From positions 1 to 18,241 of the forward strand of contig CALKWH010000480.1 of the NCBI GenBank assembly GCA_938004375.1: 18,241 bases of DNA. The letters are read 5' to 3'. A program made the translations under genes and the position numbers. Origin of the DNA: an uncultured Pseudomonadota bacterium. Its GTDB lineage: Bacteria; Myxococcota_A; Polyangia; HGW-17. The notes below the pieces were generated by a model, which was given only the letters and a program-made list of their open reading frames with translations, ran no database searches and was not told where the DNA came from. Positions 6,398-12,159 of this stretch are shown piece after piece; the stretch's first letter is position 1, and each line of letters opens with the position of its first letter.

Positions 6398-8010
6398 TCT
6401 CCGCGCTCGTCCTGACCCTGCTGATGACCCAGACCCCGCCGCCCGTGGCCAAGGCCCCCGCGGCGAAACCGCAGCCGCCGGTCTCCACGACCGTCGAGAA
6501 GCCGCCGGTGGTGGAAACGCCGCCGCCAGCGGAGATGACGCCGGTGGTGGAGACGCCGCCGGCCGCGCCGTCGACTTCAGCCGAGGGCGTGAAGTCGATC
6601 TCGCTGACCGAGGTCCTCGGGCGCGCCCTGGAGCACAACCGCGGCCTGAAGGAGGCTGGGTTGAAGGTCCAGGTGAGCCGCGCGACGGTGAAGGCGACCT
6701 CGGCGATGTTTGACACGCAGTTGACGGCCAACCTCAACGTGGTGAGCCAGACCGCCGAGTTCGTCCCCGGTCAGTTCTTCGCCGTCACGGGCGTCGAGAA
6801 GTACAGTTTCGACGCCCAGCTCGCCCGGCTGTTGCCCACGGGCGGCATGGTGGCGTTGCAGTTCTCGAGCTCGCGCACCGACCAGACCATGACCATCGCC
6901 ATGGGACCGACGCCCACCGAGAACGAGAGTAAATCATTCACAAATGCCTTGACGTTTGTCTTCACGCACCCGCTTTTGGCCGGCTTCGGGAAGGACGTGA
7001 CCACCACCGCGACGCAGAAGGCCCGCATCCAGCTGGACGCCGACCGCCTGGCTCGGGAAGCCAAGGCCCAGGCGCTGGTGCGCGACCTGGTCATCGCGTA
7101 CTGGAACCTGTGGATGTACTGGCAGGAGCAGGACCTGCTCGGGGTGAGCCTGAAGGTCGCGCGTAGCCAGCTCGAGTTGACCAAAACGCTGCTGACGGTC
7201 GGTCACGCCAAGCCCTCGGACCTGCTCGCGGTGCAGAACGCGGTCGCCCAGCGCGAGGGGGATCTGATGCTCTCGCGGATCCGCATCCTGCAGGCGTCGC
7301 TGGCGATCAAGAGCCAGTTGAACCTGCCCCTGGACGAGGAGCCGCGGCTGTTGCGCCCGTCGGAGCGGGATCTGGCTTACGTGGCGAAGTCGCTGCCGCC
7401 GGATCTGGTGGCCCAGACGCTGAAGCGGTCCAAGGACCTGGCCCAGCTCGAGAAGTCGCTGGAGCTGCTGCGCCAGGAGGAGAAGCTGGCGCGCCAGGGC
7501 CTGTTGCCCAAGCTCAACCTCACGCTCACGGCCGGCCCCACGGGCTCTTCGAACGAGTACTCGTCGGCCTGGGAGGGGTTGGTGAAGTTCTCCGGGTTCA
7601 CGATCACCGGCGGGCTCTCGTTCTCTTGGACGGTGGAGCAGACCCAGGCGCGGGCGACACTGGAGCTGCTCGACGCCAACGCCCAACTCCTGCGTCTGGC
7701 CAAGGAGAACCTCTCCCAGGGCCTGATCACGGGCGTGCTGCTGGCCCGCGAGTCCATGCAGACCGCCGAGAAGCGCATCGAGCTCGCCCGGCTCGCCGTG
7801 CAGTCCGCCGAGGCCCACCTCAAGCTCGAGAACGACCTCTTCGCCCTGGGGCGCGGTACCAACCACTCGGTGCTCCTGCGCATGGCCGAGCTCGACGCCG
7901 CCCGCCTCTCCCAGATCAAGGCCGTCTACGACTACTGGACCGCCTGGGTCCAGATCCAGGCCCTCTCCGGCACCATCCTCGACGACTACCAGCTCCAGCT
8001 CCAGCCCTGA
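6394..8010 (+). CDS. TolC-like outer membrane efflux protein
   Basis: This 538-residue protein would form the outer-membrane channel of the tripartite pump. A short hydrophobic signal (MISALVLTLLMTQ) is followed by an unusual Pro/Ala/Val-rich stretch (about residues 10-66) containing a repeated PPVVETPP-type unit. The body then shows the outer membrane efflux protein pattern. It opens with LTEVLGRALEHNRGLKEAGLKV, followed by beta-strand segments, long amphipathic helices (about 205-300) and a second repeat of the same pattern to the end. Its ATG overlaps the permease stop, and AGGAGGT (6381-6387) lies inside the permease gene. The Pro-rich insert is longer than in classical TolC and may span periplasm or peptidoglycan; that role is inferred. 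Confidence 0.92.
   Translation: MISALVLTLLMTQTPPPVAKAPAAKPQPPVSTTVEKPPVVETPPPAEMTPVVETPPAAPSTSAEGVKSISLTEVLGRALEHNRGLKEAGLKVQVSRATVKATSAMFDTQLTANLNVVSQTAEFVPGQFFAVTGVEKYSFDAQLARLLPTGGMVALQFSSSRTDQTMTIAMGPTPTENESKSFTNALTFVFTHPLLAGFGKDVTTTATQKARIQLDADRLAREAKAQALVRDLVIAYWNLWMYWQEQDLLGVSLKVARSQLELTKTLLTVGHAKPSDLLAVQNAVAQREGDLMLSRIRILQASLAIKSQLNLPLDEEPRLLRPSERDLAYVAKSLPPDLVAQTLKRSKDLAQLEKSLELLRQEEKLARQGLLPKLNLTLTAGPTGSSNEYSSAWEGLVKFSGFTITGGLSFSWTVEQTQARATLELLDANAQLLRLAKENLSQGLITGVLLARESMQTAEKRIELARLAVQSAEAHLKLENDLFALGRGTNHSVLLRMAELDAARLSQIKAVYDYWTAWVQIQALSGTILDDYQLQLQP
6505..6560 (+). repeat. Imperfect 20-bp direct repeats in the TolC-like gene
   Basis: Bases 6505-6524 and 6541-6560 are identical at 19 of 20 positions and 36 bases apart. 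They encode the repeated PVVETPP unit of the Pro-rich region, so the period equals 12 residues and keeps the frame. This points to a recent in-frame duplication that can change in copy number. Confidence 0.7.
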
Positions 8011-8160
8011 CTCCCAAAAAACCCACCACGCCTCCCAAATCCAAAATAAAATAACCAAGTCCCTAAAAACATATAACAAATATAAAATGACACCCTAATG
8101 CCCAATCAAGCCCCTCAAACGGCTTCCAAAAGCCCATTATTTACATTTCCATATTCAAAT
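8011..8160 (+). terminator. Candidate Rho-dependent terminator (C-rich, G-poor trailer)
   Basis: By hand count these 150 bases after the TolC-like stop hold about 48 C but only 8 G, with A as the main other base. In this genome of very high GC that bias is striking. A C-rich, G-poor, poorly structured RNA is what Rho loads on, and no GC hairpin with a T tract is seen after the operon. No reading frame of note lies here. Confidence 0.45.
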
Positions 8161-8189
8161 TAGAGTGGGTCCGGTCGCAGTCGATCAAC

Positions 8190-8209
8190 CGGGAAACGCA
8201 GGATTCCCG
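8190..8209. repeat. Small inverted repeat downstream of the transposase
   Basis: CGGGAA (8190-8195) and TTCCCG (8204-8209) form a 6-bp stem with an 8-base loop, about 40 bases beyond the transposase stop. REP-associated transposases are often flanked by such hairpins, but the typical GTAG-type tetranucleotide at the foot is not evident. The assignment as a REP element is weak. Confidence 0.3.
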
Positions 8210-8236
8210 TCGACAACCGGCGCACGCGTCACTTAA

Positions 8237-8250
8237 AACCGGCTTCGGTT
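8237..8250 (-). terminator. Possible weak intrinsic terminator of the transposase gene
   Basis: AACCG and CGGTT form a 5-bp stem with a 4-base loop touching the transposase stop codon. On the minus strand the stem is followed by TTAAG, giving only four consecutive T. It is too short for a strong terminator. Confidence 0.3.
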
Positions 8251-9158
8251 CAGGAAAAGGGTTCGATCGGCACGCCGAAATAATAGCGCAGGTAAAAAGT
8301 ACCTTCAGGGAAGGGTACATCACGGTTGCCCGATAAAAAATCCCGGCGGGCCTCGCGGTGTTTCTCCCGGAACCGCTTTTGTCTCTGCAGCCGGGCATGG
8401 CGTGCCTCATCGCTCCCCGAGGAGACGGTCGGATGGAGGGCTCCACGTTTCCATTCTGTGGGAGGGGCGTCGAAAGGTTCGATGGACAGGCAGTTTTTTC
8501 TTCCCAGCCACTTCAGGCCCCGCTCCTCGCGGTCCAACGCGACCCGCTTCTCCTCTTCGGCGACCCGTTCCGCGACCAGGCGGGCATAATCTTCGACGCC
8601 CAGCACGCAGGCGCCGGGAATCGGAGTGAGGATGAGGTCACGCTCGAGCAGTTTCGGATCGTCCGTCCTCGAGAAATATCGGTGCGGACGGCGGGTCCGG
8701 ATCCGACCCCGGGCGATGTCCGCAGTGGTGGAGATGGCCCCCGGCCAGAGATGATGGTGCTCAACGAGTCCGGCTTTAACGGGGTTGGCCAGGGTGTAGA
8801 TGACTTTTTCTAAGATGTCTCCGACCTTGGGGAGGACACAATAATTGGGTCGTGCCCCGCCCTCCCACATGGCACCGACCCGACGACGCAGGCAGTTGAC
8901 GTAGCGGGCGATGTGCTGGTTCATGGCCTGCACGAAGAGCGGCGCATGGCCATCCGGGTCGGTGAAGACAACGTGGACGTGGTTGCTCATGACGCAGAAA
9001 GCGTGAAGGTGAACGGGATGCCGGGCCTGGGCGTCGGCGATGCAGTAGAGGAGGGCTTCGGTGAGTTGTTTCGATGGAGCGAGCAGGAACCGGCGCTCGG
9101 AGGTGTTGCGGGTGAGCAGGTAGGAAGTGTCCACTTCATAGAGGAAGGGTTGTGACAT
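8250..9158 (-). CDS. REP-associated tyrosine (Y1/HUH) transposase
   Basis: The 302-residue product belongs to the Y1 transposase superfamily (IS200/IS605-like, RAYT type), which cuts single-stranded DNA through a Tyr-DNA link. The HUH metal motif is His60-Val-His62 within VMSNHVHVVF. The conserved YTLANPVKAGLV segment places Tyr121 as the likely nucleophile. A basic C-terminal region (about 200-285) extends it beyond the minimal family length. AGGAGG six bases before ATG gives a strong ribosome binding site. No accessory tnpB gene or clear mobile-element boundaries are seen, which fits a single-copy, possibly domesticated REP-associated gene. The reading frame is intact. It interrupts the spacer between the efflux operon and ftsE and runs opposite to both. 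Confidence 0.9.
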   Translation of the reverse strand: MSQPFLYEVDTSYLLTRNTSERRFLLAPSKQLTEALLYCIADAQARHPVHLHAFCVMSNHVHVVFTDPDGHAPLFVQAMNQHIARYVNCLRRRVGAMWEGGARPNYCVLPKVGDILEKVIYTLANPVKAGLVEHHHLWPGAISTTADIARGRIRTRRPHRYFSRTDDPKLLERDLILTPIPGACVLGVEDYARLVAERVAEEEKRVALDREERGLKWLGRKNCLSIEPFDAPPTEWKRGALHPTVSSGSDEARHARLQRQKRFREKHREARRDFLSGNRDVPFPEGTFYLRYYFGVPIEPFS

Positions 9159-9255
9159 CGTCGGCCTCCTGGACGGACTGGGGGTGACAGAAAGGCCCGT
9201 TCCCGGTTCGCCGCGACTATTATCGTGAGGTGGTCGGTGACAGTTGCAGCATGAT

Positions 9256-9290
9256 GTGAAATTTCAGTGGGAGTGCAAAATTCCAGTGGG
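9256..9290. repeat. Pair of short direct repeats resembling an IS end
   Basis: GTGAAATTTCAGTGGG (9256-9271) and GTGCAAAATTCCAGTGGG (9273-9290) are adjacent and differ only by small changes. Multiple related repeats of this size occur at the ends of IS21-type elements, and this could be a leftover end. No transposase of that family is present here. The rest of the 9159-9416 spacer shows no gene; GATAAT on the minus strand at 9219-9224 could be a -10 of the RAYT gene, without a good -35. Confidence 0.4.
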
Positions 9291-9315
9291 TGGGAGGGGC
9301 AGGGGAGGGGGGTGG
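9288..9315 (+). other. Potential G-quadruplex motif upstream of ftsE
   Basis: Five G-runs of three to six bases are separated by loops of only one or two bases (T, A, CA, A). That is a strong intramolecular G-quadruplex pattern on the strand that would be the mRNA. More G-runs follow at about 9334-9356. It lies about 100 bp before the chosen ftsE start and could sit in the leader or at the promoter. Confidence 0.55.
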
Positions 9316-9416
9316 AACCAAGGCGTGGTCCGTGGGGGCGGGGGAAGATGGGGAGGACGGTGAGGATGAGAGTGGATTTTTGCGGGCGGGACGCGCGCGT
9401 GATAGGTTCCCGGGGT

Positions 9417-10127
9417 ATGTTGCGCGCCGAGATGATCTCCAAGTCGTTCGAGAAGGATGAGCCCCTGCTGGAGCAGGTGAGCTTTGCCGCCAATCCTGGG
9501 CGGATCTGCGTGATCGCGGGGGAGACGGGGACGGGCAAGACCACGCTGCTGCGGATGCTGCGCGGGGAGCTCACCCCCGACGCGGGCCGCGTCTGGATGG
9601 CCGGGCAGGACCTTCGTCGCCTCTCCGCCAACGGACGGATCCAGCTCCTGCGCAAGGTGGCCATGGTCCACGAGGCGGACCGCCTGCTCGGGGACAAGAC
9701 CGTGATCGAGAACGTGGCACTGCCCCTGCGCATCATGGGCATCCACGGGGCCAAGCTGGCCGAGCGCGTGGAGCAGGTGCTCACCCGCTTCGACCTGACC
9801 CGCCTGGCCTACCGCTTCGCCGAGACCCTGTCGGCCGGGCAGGCGCGCCAGACCGCGTTCGCGCGGGCGGTGGCCGCGTGGCCCCAGGTGCTGCTGGCCG
9901 ACGAGCCCTTCGCCCACCTGGACCGCGTCTTCGCCCAGCGGCTAGTGCGCCTCCTCCTGGAGCACGCGGTGCAGGACCAACTGGCGATCGTGCTCGCCAC
10001 CCATCATCTCGATTATCTCCCGGTCTCCGACCGCATCGACCACTGGCAGATCGTGCACACCCGGCTGGTGCACGTGGAAGAGGACCATGAGAACCTGGGC
10101 GTACTATCTCCGACTGGCGATTCATGA
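9417..10127 (+). CDS. ftsE: Cell division ABC transporter ATP-binding protein FtsE
   Basis: This 236-residue ATPase is the cytoplasmic motor of the FtsEX complex, which transmits ATP hydrolysis across the inner membrane to murein hydrolase control at the division site. The motifs are complete: Walker A GETGTGKT at residues 35-42, signature LSAGQ near 138 (Ala replaces the usual Gly), Walker B with DEP at 162-164, and the switch His196 in THH. The segment LLGDKTVIENVALPLRIMG is typical of FtsE. I start at ATG 9417 because family homology begins there; the ribosome binding site is weak, and an upstream extension from 9267 would translate G-rich spacer. Its last 41 bases overlap ftsX, implying coupled translation. 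LolD-type ATPases are similar, but the FtsX/EnvC neighbours support FtsE. Confidence 0.88.
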   Translation: MLRAEMISKSFEKDEPLLEQVSFAANPGRICVIAGETGTGKTTLLRMLRGELTPDAGRVWMAGQDLRRLSANGRIQLLRKVAMVHEADRLLGDKTVIENVALPLRIMGIHGAKLAERVEQVLTRFDLTRLAYRFAETLSAGQARQTAFARAVAAWPQVLLADEPFAHLDRVFAQRLVRLLLEHAVQDQLAIVLATHHLDYLPVSDRIDHWQIVHTRLVHVEEDHENLGVLSPTGDS

Positions 10128-10989
10128 GTTGAAGCGCCGCCCCCTCGGGCACGTGTTCACGGTGTTCACCGTGGCGCTGGCCTTTCTGCTCGCCGGCCTG
10201 GTCATCTGGGTCGCCGAGAGTGTGAAGGTCGCCGAACATTCCTGGTCCGCCGGGCAGCGCATGACCGTGCTCCTCGAGCCCACCCTCGCCGAGGCCGACC
10301 GCGGGCGGCTCGAGGCCGAGATTGCCTCCTTCCCCGGCGTGCGTGACGTCACCGCCGTGAGCCCGGAGCAGGCCCGCCGCGAGCTCCTCGAGGCCCTGGG
10401 ACCGGACTCCGGCCTGGTCGTCGAGCTGGAGCCCGGCTTCTTCCCCACCGCCCTGGACGTGGTCATCTCCGGCGACCCCGAGACCGTCCGCGCCACCCAG
10501 AACCGCCTCCGTCAGCTCGCCGGCGTCCACCGCGGCGTGGGAGACGTGCGCTCCCTGGACCGCTGGAACCTGCGCTTCGGCAACGTCTTCGAGCTCTCCG
10601 TGCTCGTCGCCGCCCTGCTGTGCGGCGTGGTGCTGCTGGTCTCGGGCTGGGTCATCATGAGCGCCGCCCGCGCCCGCGTGGAGACGCAGGTCGACGAACT
10701 GTCCATCCTGCGCTCCCTGGGCGCCTCCCCGGGGTTCATGCGGGCGCCGCTGGTGCTGGTGAGCCTCTTCCACGGGCTCGTGGGAGGCCTCGTCGCCCTG
10801 GGCCTGCTCGCCGGCGTCTTCCTGCTCGGGGCCCCGCTGCTCGAGGTACTCCTGGGCCCGGGCGCTTCCGACCTGCGCGCCTTCGTCCTCTTCACCGCCC
10901 GGGGCGCCGGCCTCGCGCTGGTCGTCACCGCCTTCACCGGCGTGCTGGCCGCGCGCGTGGCGCTCCTGACCGTCCGGGTCCGCGGGTGA
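10087..10989 (+). CDS. ftsX: Cell division membrane protein FtsX
   Basis: The 300-residue product has the FtsX layout. A short cytoplasmic N-terminus is followed by TM1 at about 21-41, a periplasmic domain (about 45-165) with the family-like run ASFPGVRDVTAVSPEQARREL, and three further helices near 172-195, 222-250 and 270-295. In the FtsEX complex the periplasmic loop binds EnvC-type activators. AGAGGA lies just before the ATG. It overlaps ftsE by 41 bases and is followed after 4 bases by the EnvC-like gene, so the three form one operon. Confidence 0.9.
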   Translation: MRTWAYYLRLAIHELKRRPLGHVFTVFTVALAFLLAGLVIWVAESVKVAEHSWSAGQRMTVLLEPTLAEADRGRLEAEIASFPGVRDVTAVSPEQARRELLEALGPDSGLVVELEPGFFPTALDVVISGDPETVRATQNRLRQLAGVHRGVGDVRSLDRWNLRFGNVFELSVLVAALLCGVVLLVSGWVIMSAARARVETQVDELSILRSLGASPGFMRAPLVLVSLFHGLVGGLVALGLLAGVFLLGAPLLEVLLGPGASDLRAFVLFTARGAGLALVVTAFTGVLAARVALLTVRVRG

Positions 10990-10993
10990 CGTC

Positions 10994-12130
10994 ATGACCC
11001 ACGCCTGGATCCTCCTCCTCGCCGGCTGGTGGATTCTCCCCGGCCCGGCTTCCCCCGCCGCGCCATCGGAAAACACCGCGGCCCCCGCGCCGTCTCCGCC
11101 GCCCGCCACCGCCGCGTCCGAAAACCCCACCGCCGCGCCTTCTCCGACCGCCGGCACCCTCGCCTCCCGGCTCCTCGAGCGCTCGCTCTCCCTCTGGGAG
11201 GTCGTCGACCGCAGCCGCGACCAGCAGCGCCGCTACGGCGAATCCCAGGCCGTGCTCCAGGAGGAGCGCCTCGAGTGGCTGGCAGAGCGCGACCGGATCA
11301 CGGTGACCATCGGCGGCATGAACCGCCAGATCGCCCGCCGGGACCGCCGCCTGCGGGAACTCGTCGAGGCCCTCTACAAGCTCACCCACGCCACCTACGG
11401 CCAGGCCCACGTGCGCGCCGGGCGCCGCACGGTGCCCCGCGACGGCCGCATCGTCGTCCTCGCGCTCCTCGAGCGCGAGCTCGCCGAGAAGCGCGCGCTG
11501 CAGGCGGACCTGCGCGACCTGCACGCCCGCCGCGAGGCCGTGGACCGCACCGTCGGGGAGCTCGCCGCGCTCGAGGAGAGCTTCCGCCTGCTCGCCCTGG
11601 AGGCCGGCACCCTGATCCAGCGCAGCCTGTTCGAGGTGGCCCCCGTCGACGCCCGCCTCGAGAAGTTCGACCGCGCCAACTACGACGCCCGCGACTGGGC
11701 CCGCGACCAGCGCATCCGCACGCTTCGCGCGCTCCACCGCAAGCCGGACTCGGGCCTCGTGCGCTACCGCGGTCTCCTGGTGCGTCCGGTGGCCGGCCCC
11801 GTGCTGCCCGATCCCCCCGGCGAGCGCCCCGGCGTCTATCTCTCCGGCGTCCCCGGCGACCCCGTGCGCGCGCCCGAGGCCGGCACCGTGCGCTTCGTCG
11901 GTCCCCTCGAGGGCTTCGGCACCGTCATCGTCATCGAGCACGAGTTCAGCCTCCACTCCATCGTGGGACGCGTCGACGCCCCCGCGGTCAAGCCCGGCGA
12001 CGTCGTCCGCCGCGCCCAGTTCCTCGCCCGCGTCCCCGCCGGCCCCGGCAGTTCCCAGCCGGTCTACCTCGAGCTGCGCCAGGGCCGCGAGTCCGTCGAT
12101 CCGCGCCTGTGGCTGAAAAAGAACGAATGA
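10994..12130 (+). CDS. EnvC-like murein hydrolase activator (coiled coil plus degenerate LytM domain)
   Basis: This 378-residue secreted protein has a signal peptide (MTHAWILLLAGWWILPGPASPA), a Pro/Ala-rich linker to about residue 52, a long coiled-coil region (about 55-235) and a LytM/M23-like C-terminal domain (about 268-375). The domain keeps the fold landmarks GDPVRAPEAGTVRFVG, GFGTVIVIEHEF and VYLELRQG. The zinc-binding residues are missing: there is no HxxxD at the front, and the usual HxH-type site and the final H(F/L)E are changed (VYLE). EnvC is likewise a non-catalytic LytM protein that activates amidases when driven by FtsEX. The position directly after ftsEX supports this role. 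A stand-alone peptidase is unlikely. Confidence 0.88.
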   Translation: MTHAWILLLAGWWILPGPASPAAPSENTAAPAPSPPPATAASENPTAAPSPTAGTLASRLLERSLSLWEVVDRSRDQQRRYGESQAVLQEERLEWLAERDRITVTIGGMNRQIARRDRRLRELVEALYKLTHATYGQAHVRAGRRTVPRDGRIVVLALLERELAEKRALQADLRDLHARREAVDRTVGELAALEESFRLLALEAGTLIQRSLFEVAPVDARLEKFDRANYDARDWARDQRIRTLRALHRKPDSGLVRYRGLLVRPVAGPVLPDPPGERPGVYLSGVPGDPVRAPEAGTVRFVGPLEGFGTVIVIEHEFSLHSIVGRVDAPAVKPGDVVRRAQFLARVPAGPGSSQPVYLELRQGRESVDPRLWLKKNE

Positions 12131-12138
12131 GGTAAAGT

Positions 12139-12159
12139 GGGACCCTCCCGGAGGATCCC
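12139..12159 (+). promoter_or_regulatory. Hairpin covering the ribosome binding site of the VCBS gene
   Basis: GGGACCCTC (12139-12147) pairs with GAGGATCCC (12151-12159) at 8 of 9 positions around a CCG loop. The Shine-Dalgarno sequence GGAGGA (12150-12155) lies in the 3' arm, right before the ATG at 12160. In RNA the site would be hidden unless the hairpin is opened, which suggests translational control or a way to lower expression relative to ftsEX-envC. Confidence 0.5.

Noticed and set aside
9267..9416. 50-residue N-terminal extension of FtsE
   Set aside because: It translates the G-rich spacer and IS-like repeats, and FtsE homology begins right at the ATG at 9417.
10994..12130. Active M23 endopeptidase
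   Set aside because: The zinc ligands of M23 peptidases are missing from the LytM-like domain, as in EnvC-type activators.
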